Assembly (NCBI RefSeq): GCF_024730785.1
Contig: NZ_CP102830.1
Coordinates: forward strand, 3,441,001 to 3,505,000
Reading direction: 5' to 3'
DNA from: Pseudomonas sp. LS44
GTDB lineage: Bacteria; Pseudomonadota; Gammaproteobacteria; Pseudomonadales; Pseudomonadaceae
Length of the DNA: 64,000 nucleotides
Positions 29,229 to 40,296 of this stretch are shown in pieces (within the stretch, counting starts at the first letter, position 1; the number at the start of each line of letters is the position of its first letter). The position numbers and the translations under genes are program-made. Under the pieces are notes generated by a model, which was not told where the DNA came from, searched no databases, and saw only the letters and a program-made list of their open reading frames with translations.

Positions 29229-30959
29229 ATGAATAGATTTTTCGCCTTGCTCGCCGCCCTGGCCTTCCTGGGTGGCTGCCAATCTCTGACTTCGTCGCCA
29301 TCCGACGGCAGCGCCCCTGTCGATGACTCCGAAGCTACGCCTGCCAAGGCCGAACCGCAGGTTTACAGCTCCTTCAACGAAGACACCCTGTATTCCCTGC
29401 TGACTGCCGAACTGGCCGGGCAGCGCAATCGCTTCGATATCGCGCTCAACAACTACGTCGAGCAGGCCACCAAGACTCAGGATCCTGGCGTCGCCGAACG
29501 TGGCTTTCGCATCGCCGAATACCTGGGTGCCGACCAGGCCGCGCTGGATACCGGGCTGATCTGGGCCAAAGCCGCGCCGGACAACCTCGACGCGCAGCGC
29601 GCCGCCGCTATCCAGCTGGCCCGCGCCGGCCGCTACGACGAATCCATGGCCTACATGGAACGCGTGCTCAAAGGCCAGGGCGACACCCACTTCGACTTCC
29701 TCGCGCTATCCGCGGCAGAGACCGATCCAGACACCCGCGCCGGCCTGCTGCAGAGCTTCGATCGCTTGCTGACCAAATATCCAGATAACGGCCAACTGTT
29801 GTTCGGCAAGGCCCTGCTACTGCAGCAAGATGGCCATCCCAACGAAGCCCTGAAGCTGCTCGAAGATCAGCCAGCAGCCAATAACGATGTCGCACCGCTA
29901 CTGCTCCGCGCCCGCCTACTGCAAAGCATGCAGCGTGGCGAAGAAGCGTTGCCGCTGCTGGAAAAAGCCATCAAGAAGAACCCTGACGACAAGCGCCTGC
30001 GCCTGTCCTATGCACGCCTGCTGGTCGAACAGAACCGCATCGAGGATGCCAAGGCCGAATTCGCCACCTTGCTGCAACAGGCACCCGATGATGATGACCT
30101 GCGCTTTTCGCTGGCCCTCGTGTGCCTGGAAGCCAAGGCTTGGAAAGAAGCCATTGTCTATCTGGAAGAGTTGGTCGAACGTCGCAGTCATGTGGACTCC
30201 GCCCACTTCAACCTTGGCCGCGCATATGAGGAATTAGGTGAAACCGAGAGCGCCTTGAGCGAATACGGCATGGTCGGCGCCGGCAATGATTATCTGCCCG
30301 CCCAGCAGCGCCAGACCGAGCTGCTCTTCAAGCAAGGCCACGCTGCAGAGGCCTCGAGCAGACTGGCCAAGGCGCGCGAAGCTCAACCGGATGTAGCCAT
30401 CCAGCTGTACATGATCGAAGCCGAGGCGTTCTCCAACCGTGAACGCTATGACGCTGCCTGGCAAGTGATCCAGCAGGCCTTGAAACAGTTTCCGAATGAT
30501 CTCAACCTGCTCTATACCCGCTCGATGCTGGCGGAAAAACGCAATGACCTTGGCCAGCTGGAAAAGGATCTGCGCTTCATCATCGAGCGCGAGCCGGACA
30601 ATGCCATGGCCCTCAACGCCTTGGGCTATACGCTGGTCGACCGCACCACGCGCTACGCCGAGGGCAAGGCACTGATCGAGCAAGCTCATCAGCTCAGCCC
30701 GGACGACCCGGCAATCCTCGACAGCCTTGGCTGGGCCAATTACCGGATGGGCAATCTCGGTGAGGCCGAACGCCTGCTGCGACTGGCTGTCGAGCGCTTC
30801 CCCGATCCGGAAGTTGCCGCGCATCTAGGTGAAGTCCTGTGGGCCGCTGGCAAACAACGCGAAGCCCGCAAAGTCTGGGCCGACGCTCTGCATCAACAAC
30901 CCGACAACAGCATCTTGCGCGACACCTTGTTGCGCCTGACTGGCTCCGAGACCCTGTAA
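29229..30959 (+). CDS. Tetratricopeptide-repeat lipoprotein
   Basis: This 576-residue lipoprotein has a signal ending at LGGC (Cys17) and tandem TPR-like helical repeats over most of its length, for example [20 protein letters not shown] and [20 protein letters not shown] in the last 120 residues. It occupies the same place as PA4667 beside lolB and hemA. TPR lipoproteins act as scaffolds in the outer membrane; the partner is unknown, although linkage to lolB hints at lipoprotein or envelope work. The ATG at 29229 places the lipobox normally. Four bases separate it from lolB. Confidence 0.85.
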   Translation: MNRFFALLAALAFLGGCQSLTSSPSDGSAPVDDSEATPAKAEPQVYSSFNEDTLYSLLTAELAGQRNRFDIALNNYVEQATKTQDPGVAERGFRIAEYLGADQAALDTGLIWAKAAPDNLDAQRAAAIQLARAGRYDESMAYMERVLKGQGDTHFDFLALSAAETDPDTRAGLLQSFDRLLTKYPDNGQLLFGKALLLQQDGHPNEALKLLEDQPAANNDVAPLLLRARLLQSMQRGEEALPLLEKAIKKNPDDKRLRLSYARLLVEQNRIEDAKAEFATLLQQAPDDDDLRFSLALVCLEAKAWKEAIVYLEELVERRSHVDSAHFNLGRAYEELGETESALSEYGMVGAGNDYLPAQQRQTELLFKQGHAAEASSRLAKAREAQPDVAIQLYMIEAEAFSNRERYDAAWQVIQQALKQFPNDLNLLYTRSMLAEKRNDLGQLEKDLRFIIEREPDNAMALNALGYTLVDRTTRYAEGKALIEQAHQLSPDDPAILDSLGWANYRMGNLGEAERLLRLAVERFPDPEVAAHLGEVLWAAGKQREARKVWADALHQQPDNSILRDTLLRLTGSETL

Positions 30960-30963
30960 ATTC

Positions 30964-31584
30964 ATGCGCGCGCGTCATCATCTCCTGGCCCTCGGCCTGC
31001 TCGCCCTGCTGAGCGGTTGCGCCGGCCTGATTTCCCATGAATCCCTGCAGGGCACTGGCGACCCAGCCCGCTGGAAAACCCACAAGCAGCAGACCACCCG
31101 CCTCGACGGCTGGCAAATCAGCGGCAAAGTCGGCATCCGCGCACCTAAAGATTCGGGCAGCGGCACGCTGTTCTGGCTGCAGCGTCAGGATTATTACGAT
31201 ATCCGCCTATCCGGCCCGCTCGGTCGCGGCGCCGCCCGCCTGACCGGACATGCCGGCGCCGTGACTCTGGAGGTCGCCAATCAGGGCCGCTACCAGGCCA
31301 CGTCCCCGGAAGACCTGCTGAAAGAACAGCTAGGCTGGAAATTGCCGGTTTCCCACCTGGTCTGGTGGATACGCGGCCTACCAGCTCCCGATAGCAAGAG
31401 CCAGCTGACCCTCGACAGCGCCAGCCGCCTGTCCCGCCTCGAGCAGGACGACTGGCAGGTCGAATATCTCAGCTATGTCGAGCAAAACGGCTACTGGCTA
31501 CCGGAACGCATGAAACTGCACGGCCGCGATCTTGACGTGACCCTGGTGATCAAGGACTGGCAACCGCGCCAGCTCGGCCTGTGA
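30964..31584 (+). CDS. lolB: Outer-membrane lipoprotein localisation factor LolB
   Basis: LolB receives lipoproteins from LolA and inserts them into the outer membrane. It has 206 residues, with a lipobox at LLSGC (Cys19) and the LolB-type sequence [20 protein letters not shown] early and [13 protein letters not shown] at the end. The gene is cotranscribed with the TPR lipoprotein and with ispE, which starts 1 base after its stop. This lolB-ispE-tRNA-prs order is typical of gammaproteobacteria. Confidence 0.94.
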   Translation: MRARHHLLALGLLALLSGCAGLISHESLQGTGDPARWKTHKQQTTRLDGWQISGKVGIRAPKDSGSGTLFWLQRQDYYDIRLSGPLGRGAARLTGHAGAVTLEVANQGRYQATSPEDLLKEQLGWKLPVSHLVWWIRGLPAPDSKSQLTLDSASRLSRLEQDDWQVEYLSYVEQNGYWLPERMKLHGRDLDVTLVIKDWQPRQLGL

Positions 31585-31585
31585 A

Positions 31586-32437
31586 ATGCCCGGCAAGCGC
31601 CTAACCCTACCAGCTCCCGCCAAGCTCAATCTGATGCTGCACATCCTCGGCCGACGCGCCGATGGTTACCACGAACTGCAGACCCTATTTCAGTTTCTCG
31701 ACTACGGCGACGAACTCAGCTTCGTCGTACGCGAGGACGGTGAAATCCGCCTGCACACGCAGATTACCGGCGTCCCTCATGACAGCAATCTGATCGTCCG
31801 CGCGGCTCGCCAATTGCAGCAGCAGAGCAATTGCCCACTCGGCGCGGATATCTGGCTCGATAAGCGCCTGCCCATGGGCGGCGGCATTGGTGGTGGCAGC
31901 TCGGACGCCGCCACTACCCTGCTCGGCCTCAATCATCTCTGGCAGCTCGACTGGAGCGACGATCGTCTGGCAGCCTTGGGCTTGGGCCTGGGCGCGGATG
32001 TGCCGGTATTCGTCCGTGGCCGCGCGGCATTCGCCGAGGGCGTGGGCGAGCAGCTGACCCCGGTGGAACTCGACGAACCGTGGTTCCTCGTCGCAGTGCC
32101 GCAAGTATTTGTCAGCACAGCAGAAATTTTCTCCGCCCCGGAGTTGACACGCGATACTCCGGCAATTAAAGTGCGCTCCGTTCTCGAGCGAGGCGGTCGT
32201 AATGACTGTCAGTCGGTTGTCGAGAAGCGTTACCCAGATGTTCGTAACGCTTTGATCTTGCTGAATAAATTTGTTTCAGCTAGATTAACCGGCACTGGAG
32301 GTTGTGTGTTTGGGAGCTTCCCAAACCAAGGCGAAGCTGATAGAGTCGCCGCCCAACTTCCAGCCTCCCTGCCAAGTTTTGTAGCGAAAGGCAGCAACGT
32401 TTCGATGTTGCACCGAACACTAGAAAACTTGTCCTGA
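31586..32437 (+). CDS. ispE: 4-diphosphocytidyl-2-C-methyl-D-erythritol kinase
   Basis: IspE phosphorylates CDP-methylerythritol in the MEP isoprenoid pathway. It has 283 residues and is a GHMP kinase: the ATP loop [17 protein letters not shown] is at residues 97-113, and [13 protein letters not shown] with the conserved Lys is near the N-terminus. The start is directly after the lolB stop. tRNA-Gln follows 34 bases later. Confidence 0.96.
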   Translation: MPGKRLTLPAPAKLNLMLHILGRRADGYHELQTLFQFLDYGDELSFVVREDGEIRLHTQITGVPHDSNLIVRAARQLQQQSNCPLGADIWLDKRLPMGGGIGGGSSDAATTLLGLNHLWQLDWSDDRLAALGLGLGADVPVFVRGRAAFAEGVGEQLTPVELDEPWFLVAVPQVFVSTAEIFSAPELTRDTPAIKVRSVLERGGRNDCQSVVEKRYPDVRNALILLNKFVSARLTGTGGCVFGSFPNQGEADRVAAQLPASLPSFVAKGSNVSMLHRTLENLS

Positions 32438-32471
32438 GAAGCGGATGCGCAAGCATCCAGTTGCACTATAC

Positions 32472-32546
32472 AGGGGCGTCGCCAAGCGGTAAGGCAGCAG
32501 GTTTTGATCCTGCCATGCGTTGGTTCGAATCCAGCCGCCCCTGCCA
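32472..32546 (+). tRNA. tRNA-Gln (TTG anticodon)
   Basis: A 75-nt cloverleaf: acceptor AGGGGCG pairs with CGCCCCT before GCCA; D-arm GCCAAGCGGTAAGGC; anticodon stem-loop GCAGG-TTTTGAT-CCTGC with anticodon TTG; T-arm containing GGTTCGAATCC. CCA is encoded. It lies between ispE and prs, the usual place in this clade. Confidence 0.97.
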
Positions 32547-32592
32547 TTTTCTATACTCATCCAGGTATACCCTCAGCCGGCAGGTACTGCGC

Positions 32593-33534
32593 GTGTCCAA
32601 GATGATGGTCTTTACGGGGAATGCTAACCCCGATCTGGCGCGACGTATCGTACGTCAGCTGCACATCCCTCTCGGTGATGCTTCCGTTGGAAAATTTTCC
32701 GACGGCGAAATCAGCATCGAAATCAACGAAAACGTTCGCGGTAAAGACGTCTTCCTGATTCAACCGACGTGCGCGCCAACCAACGACAACCTGATGGAAC
32801 TGGTAGTGATGGCCGATGCCTTCCGCCGCTCCTCAGCTACTCGAATCACCGCTGTTATCCCCTACTTCGGCTATGCCCGCCAGGATCGCCGTCCGCGCTC
32901 CGCACGTGTGGCAATCAGCGCTAAAGTCGTGGCTGACATGCTTACTGTGGTAGGCATCGACCGGGTACTCACCGTCGACCTGCACGCGGATCAAATCCAA
33001 GGCTTCTTCGATATCCCCGTGGATAACATCTACGGCTCGCCAGTATTGGTGGATGACATCGAAGACCAGCGCTTTGAAAACCTGATGATCGTTTCCCCGG
33101 ATATTGGCGGCGTAGTGCGTGCACGTGCCGTGGCCAAATCCCTGGGCGTTGACCTGGCGATCATCGACAAGCGCCGCGAGAAAGCCAACCAATCGGAAGT
33201 GATGCACATCATCGGCGACGTTGAAGGCCGTACCTGCATCCTGGTCGATGACATGGTCGACACCGCCGGCACGCTCTGTCATGCAGCGAAAGCGCTGAAA
33301 GAGCATGGCGCCGCCAAGGTGTTCGCCTACTGCACCCACCCGGTGCTGTCCGGTCGCGCCATCGAGAACATTGAAAATTCCATGCTGGACGAGCTGGTGG
33401 TGACCAACACCATTCCGCTGTCCGCCGCGGCCCAGGCCTGTAAGCGTATCCGCCAACTGGATATCGCCCCGGTCGTCGCCGAAGCGGTTCGCCGTATCAG
33501 CAACGAAGAATCGATCAGCGCGATGTTCCGCTGA
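32593..33534 (+). CDS. prs: Ribose-phosphate pyrophosphokinase
   Basis: Prs makes PRPP from ribose-5-phosphate and ATP, feeding nucleotide, His and Trp synthesis and the hpt and upp salvage enzymes in this window. It has 313 residues from a GTG start ([20 protein letters not shown]). The flexible loop [12 protein letters not shown] and the PRPP loop [11 protein letters not shown] (217-228) are intact. The longer frame upstream runs into tRNA-Gln and is not coding. A strong terminator follows. Confidence 0.96.
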   Translation: MSKMMVFTGNANPDLARRIVRQLHIPLGDASVGKFSDGEISIEINENVRGKDVFLIQPTCAPTNDNLMELVVMADAFRRSSATRITAVIPYFGYARQDRRPRSARVAISAKVVADMLTVVGIDRVLTVDLHADQIQGFFDIPVDNIYGSPVLVDDIEDQRFENLMIVSPDIGGVVRARAVAKSLGVDLAIIDKRREKANQSEVMHIIGDVEGRTCILVDDMVDTAGTLCHAAKALKEHGAAKVFAYCTHPVLSGRAIENIENSMLDELVVTNTIPLSAAAQACKRIRQLDIAPVVAEAVRRISNEESISAMFR

Positions 33535-33565
33535 GGGTTCACCCCTCAGCCCACCGCGTCGAACG

Positions 33566-33597
33566 AAAAGCGCCCCGCCTAGTGCGGGGCTTTTTTG
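33566..33597 (+). terminator. Terminator between prs and rplY
   Basis: GCCCCGC (33572-33578) pairs with GCGGGGC (33584-33590) around CTAGT, followed by TTTTTT. Confidence 0.9.
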
Positions 33598-33657
33598 CCA
33601 ACCGCCCGAACGCCGGTCGCAAGCGTTGCGGGCGTGTTGCTATTTTGGAGATTCAAC

Positions 33658-34260
33658 ATGAATGACTTTAACCTGAGTGCCGAATCGCGTGCCGACCTGG
33701 GGAAAGGTGCGAGCCGCCGCCTGCGTCGTCTCGCCAGCCTGATCCCGGCTGTGATCTACGGTGGCGACAAAGCCCCGCAATCCATCAGCCTGATCGCTAA
33801 AGATGTTGCCAAGCTGCTGGAAAACGAAGCTGCTTTCAGCCACGTGATCAGCCTCAACGTTGACGGCACTGCCGAAAACGTCGTGATCAAAGCGCTGCAA
33901 CGTCACCCGGCCAAAGGCTATGTAATGCACGCTGACTTCCAGCGCGTCGTTGCCGGCCAGAAACTGACCGCCCACGTACCGCTGCACTTCATCAACCAAG
34001 AAGGTTCGGTTGGCGTGAAGCAGCAAGGTGGCGAAGTTTCCCACACCATCGCCGAAGTCGAAGTTTCCTGCCTGCCGAAAGACCTGCCGGAATTCATCGA
34101 AGTCGACATGGCCAAAGTCGAAATCGGCCAGATCCTTCACCTCTCCGATCTGAAAGTACCGGCCGGTGTTGAGCTGGTTGCTCTGGCCCATGGCAATGAC
34201 CTGGCTGTAGCCAACATCCACGCTTCCCGCGTGGTGAAAGAAGAAGGCGCGGCCGAGTAA
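33658..34260 (+). CDS. rplY: 50S ribosomal protein L25 / general stress protein Ctc
   Basis: L25 binds 5S rRNA. This is the long Ctc-type of 200 residues: an N-terminal L25 domain (about 1-95) and a beta-rich C-terminal extension of about 100 residues ending in KEEGAAE. TTTTGGAG precedes the ATG at 33658; the longer ORF upstream includes the prs terminator and is rejected. It is followed by pth and ychF. Confidence 0.95.
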   Translation: MNDFNLSAESRADLGKGASRRLRRLASLIPAVIYGGDKAPQSISLIAKDVAKLLENEAAFSHVISLNVDGTAENVVIKALQRHPAKGYVMHADFQRVVAGQKLTAHVPLHFINQEGSVGVKQQGGEVSHTIAEVEVSCLPKDLPEFIEVDMAKVEIGQILHLSDLKVPAGVELVALAHGNDLAVANIHASRVVKEEGAAE

Positions 34261-34291
34261 TCACTCGCCCAGCCTGAAGGGGGCTCCTGTC

Positions 34292-34876
34292 GTGACTGCC
34301 GTCCAACTGATCGTCGGCCTGGGAAATCCAGGCCCTGAATACGACCAGACCCGGCATAACGCAGGGGCCCTTTTTGTTGAGCGCCTGGCTGATAGCCAGA
34401 ACGCCACACTTAGCGTTGATCGCAAATATTTTGGCCTGGTCGGCAAGTTCAGCCATCAGGGCCGCGACGTTCGTCTGCTCATCCCCACCACCTTCATGAA
34501 CCGCAGCGGCCAATCCGTGGCGGCGTTGGCAAATTTCTTCCGGATTGCTCCGGAGGCGATTCTGGTGGCGCATGACGAACTCGATATGCCTCCCGGCGTC
34601 GCCAAGCTCAAAAAGGGCGGCGGGCACGGCGGGCATAATGGGCTGCGCGACATCATCGCCCAGCTCGGCAATCAGAACAGTTTCCACCGTCTGCGCCTGG
34701 GTATTGGTCATCCCGGACATGCCAGCATGGTGTCCAATTTCGTGCTCAGCCGCGCACCGCGCAGCGAGCAGGAGTTACTGGATGCCAGCATCGATTTCGC
34801 TCTGGGCGTCCTGCCGGAAATGCTTGCCGGCGAATGGAGCAAAGCGATGCACAAACTGCACAGTCAGAAGGCCTGA
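34292..34876 (+). CDS. pth: Peptidyl-tRNA hydrolase
   Basis: Pth releases peptides from drop-off peptidyl-tRNA. It has 194 residues from a GTG start, which follows AAGGGGG. It has the family pattern [19 protein letters not shown] with catalytic His22, and [14 protein letters not shown] later. It lies between rplY and ychF, the usual conserved order. Confidence 0.95.
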   Translation: MTAVQLIVGLGNPGPEYDQTRHNAGALFVERLADSQNATLSVDRKYFGLVGKFSHQGRDVRLLIPTTFMNRSGQSVAALANFFRIAPEAILVAHDELDMPPGVAKLKKGGGHGGHNGLRDIIAQLGNQNSFHRLRLGIGHPGHASMVSNFVLSRAPRSEQELLDASIDFALGVLPEMLAGEWSKAMHKLHSQKA

Positions 34877-34920
34877 CCCACTTTTTCGTTCTCTGTCTTA
34901 CTCCGCGCGAGGGATACATC

Positions 34921-36021
<1,101 letters not shown>

Positions 36022-36040
36022 CGCTTAAAAAGCCTCACGG

Positions 36041-36076
36041 AAAAAGCCGCGAATCTTTGGATTCGCGGCTTTTTTG
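36041..36076. terminator. Bidirectional terminator after ychF
   Basis: AAAAAGCCGCGAATC pairs perfectly with GATTCGCGGCTTTTT around TTTG. It separates the conserved pth-ychF block from the convergent two-component genes. Confidence 0.95.
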
Positions 36077-36106
36077 TTTCCGCTACGAGTCAGTCGAGGC
36101 AAGGGC

Positions 36107-37564
36107 CTAAGCGGCCGCCAGGCTGAAGCGAAACAGCGCCCCTGGCTGGGCATCGTCGACCAACTGAATGTCGCTGCCGTGCAGCTGCAGCAGGCGCTGG
36201 ACGATGATCAACCCCAGCCCGCCGCTTTCCGGCGAACTGCGCCGCAAGGCGCTGGCCCGGGTAAATAAGCCCTCGCGCATGTCTCGCGGGATGCCGGCAC
36301 CGGTGTCACTGATCTCCACCTGTACGGCCTGCGCCTGGCCCTGCAGGCGCACGGCGATCCGCGTGCCGTGCGGGTTGTGGCGAATCGCGTTATCGAGAAG
36401 ATTGGTCAGCACCCGCTCGATCATCGCCAGATCGGCGCGCACCGCCGGCAATGCCTGCGGGATCTCGACCAGCAGTTGCTGCTCACGCGCCTCGGCGGCC
36501 AGTTCGAACTTCTGCAGCACGTCCTGGACCAGATCCGGCAAGGCGAACGCCTCCGGCTCTGGCTGCACCAGGCCCGACTCCAGGCGCGCCAACTCGAACA
36601 ACTCCTGGGCCAGGCGACTGACCTTGCGGCTCTGACCGAGGGCGATATCCAGGTAGCGGCGGCGCTCGGCCACGCTCAAGGTTTCATCCTTGACCCGTAA
36701 GGTCTCCAGATAGCCATGCAAGGAGGTCAGCGGGGTGCGCAGGTCATGCGAGATATTCGCCACCAGATCGCGGCGTTGCTGGTCCTGACGGGTCAACTCG
36801 CGCCATTGCTCGGCAATCCGCTGGCCCATCTGCGCGAACGCACTGCGCAGGATGGATATCTCATCACCGCGCGGCTCGGCATCCGCCGCCAACGCTGCCG
36901 CCAGCTCGCCATTGCCCGCGAAGCCCCGCACCGTTTGGGTCAGTGCGCGCAGCGGCCGGGTGATCAAACGAAACGCCACCAGCCCCATGATCAGCCCGAG
37001 CAACGCGACGATGCCCATAGCCCACAGCGTCAGGCGCAGCACCGAGTCGGCCGCCAGCGACGCCACCAGCGCATCGTGCGCCTCGCCTTGCAACACCACG
37101 TACACATACCCGGCGTCGCGCCCGGCCACCCGCACCGGCGCCGCGCTGAACACCTTCTGTCCGGACGTGCTGCGCGGGTCATCGCCGAGCACCGGTAACG
37201 GTGCGTCCGCCAACAGACGGCGGATCGGCGCCAGGTCGACCTTGTCGCGCTTCACATGCCCGGCCGGCGCCGCGCTACCGACAATCCGCCCGTCGTTGCC
37301 GAGCAGATACACCTCGACCGCCGGGTTCACCGCCATCAGCTTGTCGAACAGCTCGCGCACCGCAGCGGGCCGCCAACCGCTGGTATCCATCAACTGCGCC
37401 GTGCCGGCGATATGCGCGGCCAGACCGCTGGACAGCCGCTGCACCACCTCCTGCTCATGACGCGTGCTGGCATTGATCTGCAACCACACCGACACGCCGC
37501 TGCAGGCCAGCAACAGCACCGCGAACACCAGGGACAGTCGCTGGGTCAGGGTCAGGTGTTTCAT
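36107..37564 (-). CDS. Sensor histidine kinase
   Basis: This 485-residue two-component sensor has TM1 at about 9-30, a periplasmic sensor region at about 31-172, TM2 at about 175-200, a HAMP domain, a HisKA domain with phospho-acceptor His273 in NISHDLRTPLTSLHGYLETL, and an HATPase domain with LTNLLDNAIRHN and DTGAGIP. The ATGA overlap with the regulator gene shows coupling. It is divergent from the redox/Msr operon, so sensing envelope oxidants or damaged methionine is a reasonable guess; the stimulus is not shown by sequence. Confidence 0.9.
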   Translation of the reverse strand: MKHLTLTQRLSLVFAVLLLACSGVSVWLQINASTRHEQEVVQRLSSGLAAHIAGTAQLMDTSGWRPAAVRELFDKLMAVNPAVEVYLLGNDGRIVGSAAPAGHVKRDKVDLAPIRRLLADAPLPVLGDDPRSTSGQKVFSAAPVRVAGRDAGYVYVVLQGEAHDALVASLAADSVLRLTLWAMGIVALLGLIMGLVAFRLITRPLRALTQTVRGFAGNGELAAALAADAEPRGDEISILRSAFAQMGQRIAEQWRELTRQDQQRRDLVANISHDLRTPLTSLHGYLETLRVKDETLSVAERRRYLDIALGQSRKVSRLAQELFELARLESGLVQPEPEAFALPDLVQDVLQKFELAAEAREQQLLVEIPQALPAVRADLAMIERVLTNLLDNAIRHNPHGTRIAVRLQGQAQAVQVEISDTGAGIPRDMREGLFTRASALRRSSPESGGLGLIIVQRLLQLHGSDIQLVDDAQPGALFRFSLAAA

Positions 37565-38283
37565 GCTCCGCCCTCCTCGACTCCGGCGGCGAATTTGTAG
37601 CCGCGCCCCCAGACTGTGAGGATGCGCCGCGGGGCGGCCGGGTCTTCCTCGATCTTGGTGCGCAAGCGGTTGATGTGGGTGTTGACGGTGTGTTCGTAGC
37701 CGTCGTGCTGATAACCCCACACCTCGTTGAGCAACTCGAGACGGGAAAACACCTGATCGGGATGGCGGGCAAAGAAATACAGCAGGTCGAACTCCCGCGG
37801 CGTCAGCTCCAGCGGCACGCCCTCGAGGCTCACCTCGCGCGCCAGCGGATCGATAGTAACCCCGTGACGCACCAGCAACCCGGCGTCCAACCGCGCATTG
37901 CGCGCCAGTGCATCGCTACGCCGTAGTAGCGCCCTGACCCGTGCCACCAGTTCGAGCATGGAAAACGGCTTGGCCAGGTAATCGTCGGCACCCAGCTCCA
38001 GACCGAGAATCCGGTGCACTTCGCTAGAACGCGCGCTGGTGATGATGATCGGCGTATAACGGGCCATGCCACGGGCGCGCTTGCAGATCTCCAGGCCATC
38101 GATGCCCGGCAGCATCAGATCGAGGACCAGCGCGTCCCAGCTATTCTCTTCGAGCATGCGCATGCCGACGGCGCCATCGGCCGCATGCTCGACGACATAG
38201 CCTTCATCGCTGAGATGCATGCGCAGCAGCTCGGCGATGTGGGCATCGTCTTCCACGATCAACACGCGCTTGAGCCGATCCAT
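37561..38283 (-). CDS. OmpR/PhoB-type response regulator
   Basis: This 240-residue regulator has a receiver domain with phospho-acceptor Asp55 in LVLDLMLPGIDGLEIC, acidic pocket IVEDD near the start, and switch Lys in YLAKPFSM. A winged-helix DNA-binding domain follows, with ELTPREFDLLYFFARHPDQV and HTVNTHINRLRTKIEEDP. The ATG at 38283 gives the usual MxxxKRVLIVEDD start. It is first in the RR-HK operon and shares a 150-base divergent promoter region with the cytochrome b561-like gene. Confidence 0.93.
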   Translation of the reverse strand: MDRLKRVLIVEDDAHIAELLRMHLSDEGYVVEHAADGAVGMRMLEENSWDALVLDLMLPGIDGLEICKRARGMARYTPIIITSARSSEVHRILGLELGADDYLAKPFSMLELVARVRALLRRSDALARNARLDAGLLVRHGVTIDPLAREVSLEGVPLELTPREFDLLYFFARHPDQVFSRLELLNEVWGYQHDGYEHTVNTHINRLRTKIEEDPAAPRRILTVWGRGYKFAAGVEEGGA

Positions 38284-38433
38284 AACCGTATTTGCCCCGA
38301 CAAAAACCGTGACTTCATTGTCACTAGTAAAGGTCCTGGGAGTTATCACATTTAATTTAAGTTTGCGTGAGGACTCCGCGACCGCCAGCCCTCAACACTG
38401 AGCCTCAGTAATTGCATCAGCAGGAGTTCGACA

Positions 38434-39069
38434 ATGTCCGTGGCATCCGAGCTTTCCAGCCCCGCCGTTCCTCACCACCAGCCGGGAAGTGTCATCCATC
38501 CGCGCTGGCTGCGCCTGACCCATTGGCTGAATGCCCTGGCAGTGCTGGTAATGGTCCCCAGCGGCTGGCGCATCTACAACGCCTCGCCGCTGTACGATTT
38601 CGCCTTCCCCAACGCCATCACCCTCGGCGGCTGGTTGGCGGGCGCGCTGCAGTGGCATTTCGCCGGAATGTGGCTGCTGGTCTTCAACGGCCTGCTGTAT
38701 CTGGCATTGAACCTGGCCAGCGGCCGCCTCTTCCGGCGCTTTTTCCCACTCTCACCGCGCGGCGTGCTGCGCGACTTTCGGGCCGCCCTGCGCGGCAAAC
38801 TCACCCACGCTGACCTGCGCCAGTACAACCAGGTGCAGCGCGCGGCCTACCTGTTCGTGATGCTCGACACCGCCGTGCTGGTGGTGTCCGGCCTGGTGCT
38901 GTGGAAGTCGGTGCAGTTTGACCTGCTCCGCGAACTGCTCGGCGACTATGAAGTCGCGCGCCACGTGCACTTCGTCAGCATGGCTCTGCTGGTCGGTTTT
39001 GTCGGCGTACACCTGTTGATGGTGGCGCTGGTGCCGCGCAGCCTGCTCAGCATGATTCGCGGACGCTAA
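38434..39069 (+). CDS. Cytochrome b561-like membrane protein
   Basis: This 211-residue inner-membrane protein has about four transmembrane helices. Histidines placed for two b-type hemes are His30 (WLRLTHWLNALAVL), His75, His177/179 (ARHVHFVSMAL) and His193 (FVGVHLLM), as in the Ni-hydrogenase/b561 cytochrome family. AGGAG lies 8 bases before the ATG. It probably carries quinol electrons to the SUOX-like molybdoenzyme encoded 9 bases downstream, like MsrQ does for MsrP, although it is not an MsrQ homologue by topology. Confidence 0.85.
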   Translation: MSVASELSSPAVPHHQPGSVIHPRWLRLTHWLNALAVLVMVPSGWRIYNASPLYDFAFPNAITLGGWLAGALQWHFAGMWLLVFNGLLYLALNLASGRLFRRFFPLSPRGVLRDFRAALRGKLTHADLRQYNQVQRAAYLFVMLDTAVLVVSGLVLWKSVQFDLLRELLGDYEVARHVHFVSMALLVGFVGVHLLMVALVPRSLLSMIRGR

Positions 39070-39078
39070 GGAGTCGCC

Positions 39079-39867
39079 ATGCCTATCGGAAAACGCCCGC
39101 GCCTGGATCTGGATGCTGATTCGATCCTCAAGGACGCCCGCCAGATCCTCGCCCCGCAGATCGAGCAACCGGCGCGCCGCGCCTTCCTGCTGCGCACCTT
39201 GACCCTCGGCGGCGTAGCCATGTTGTCGGGTTGCAACTTGACCGACAACAACAGCGTCGAGACGGCGCTGATGGCCATCTCGCGCTTCAACGACCGCGCC
39301 CAGGCCTGGATCTTCGACCCTAACGCCATGGCCCCGACCTATCCCGAGTCGATGATCACCCGGCCGTTTCCGTTCAACGCCTTCTACGGTATCGACGAGG
39401 CGCCCAACGTCGAAGAGGACAGCTATCGCCTGGAAATCAGCGGACTAGTCGCCGACAAGCGCAGCTGGCGGCTCGAAGAACTGCGCGCCATGGCGCAGAC
39501 CGAGCAGATCACCCGGCACATCTGCGTCGAAGGCTGGAGCGCCATCGGCCGCTGGGGCGGCGTGCGCTTCTCCGACTTCCTGCAACGCATCGGCGCCGAC
39601 ACCACCGCCAAGTTCGTCGGCTTCAAGTGCGCCGACGACTACTACACCAGCATCGACATGCCCACCGCCCTGCATGCGCAGACCCAGCTCACATTGAGCT
39701 TCGATGGCCACCGGCTGCCGCGCGAGTACGGCTTCCCGATGAAGCTGCGCATGCCGACCAAGCTTGGCTACAAGAATCCCAAGCACATCCAGGCGATTTT
39801 CGTCAGCAACACCTACCCCGGCGGTTACTGGGAAGACCAAGGCTACAACTGGTTTGCCGGCAGCTGA
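39079..39867 (+). CDS. Tat-exported molybdopterin oxidoreductase (SUOX/MsrP-like), putative lipoprotein
   Basis: This 262-residue protein has twin arginine Arg33-Arg34 in ARRAFLLRTLTLGG followed by a lipobox-like MLSGC (Cys52), suggesting Tat export with possible lipid anchoring. The molybdopterin-binding fold has the SUOX-type Cys149 in HICVEGWSAIGRWGGV, which ligates Mo. It is shorter than MsrP (about 330) but of the same family. With its cytochrome partner it probably reduces an oxidised periplasmic substrate, perhaps methionine sulfoxide; it could equally be a sulfite-type dehydrogenase. Confidence 0.85.
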   Translation: MPIGKRPRLDLDADSILKDARQILAPQIEQPARRAFLLRTLTLGGVAMLSGCNLTDNNSVETALMAISRFNDRAQAWIFDPNAMAPTYPESMITRPFPFNAFYGIDEAPNVEEDSYRLEISGLVADKRSWRLEELRAMAQTEQITRHICVEGWSAIGRWGGVRFSDFLQRIGADTTAKFVGFKCADDYYTSIDMPTALHAQTQLTLSFDGHRLPREYGFPMKLRMPTKLGYKNPKHIQAIFVSNTYPGGYWEDQGYNWFAGS

Positions 39868-39938
39868 GCGGCCACGCCAAGCACCGCGCGCGACACCGGT
39901 TGCGCGTCTTTCCACCCCACGCTCGAAGGAGTGACAGC

Positions 39939-40217
39939 ATGAAAAAGCTCACCGCAACCATCCTTTCCATGTGCCTGGCCTTGGGCGCTGCCAGCGTCTT
40001 GGCCGGCGAAGACATGAACAAGGATGACACCGGCAAAGACGGCACCGACAAAGGCAGCATGTCCAACGACCCGATGGGCCAGAACAGCAAGGACGGCATG
40101 AAGCACGACAGCATGTCCAAGGACAGCAAAGCCGACACCAAGCACGACAGCATGTCGAAAGACGGCATGTCCAAGGACACCAAGGACACCAAGCCTGCCA
40201 AACCGTCGGGCTACTAA
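39939..40217 (+). CDS. Pentapeptide MXKDX repeat protein, exported and methionine-rich
   Basis: This 92-residue precursor has a Sec signal (about 1-22, ending SVLA). The mature 70 residues are repeats of Met-x-Lys-Asp-x type (HDSMSKDSK, HDSMSKDGMSKD), with seven Met and almost no hydrophobics, so it should be disordered. It is an oxidant-exposed methionine sponge by composition. AAGGAG lies 5 bases before the ATG. Surrounding genes repair oxidised methionine, which makes a sacrificial-antioxidant role likely. The DNA repeats come from the protein repeats and are not a CRISPR. Confidence 0.85.
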   Translation: MKKLTATILSMCLALGAASVLAGEDMNKDDTGKDGTDKGSMSNDPMGQNSKDGMKHDSMSKDSKADTKHDSMSKDGMSKDTKDTKPAKPSGY

Positions 40218-40296
40218 CCGCCCCGATCCTGCCCGGATACTCATCGCAGCATGCCGACCCACCGCGGCCGGCACGTAACTCCCTTGGGAGGGCACC

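Noticed and set aside
38284..38433. A/T-rich TTAATTTAA dyad in the divergent RR/cytochrome promoter region
   Set aside because: Only TTAA-N-TTAA, too short for a confident response-regulator site; no tandem direct repeats of the OmpR type were found.
40019..40205. Short repeated DNA words that could suggest a CRISPR or tandem repeat
   Set aside because: The repeats are in frame and encode the M-x-K-D-x pattern of an exported peptide; spacing is irregular and there are no unique spacers.
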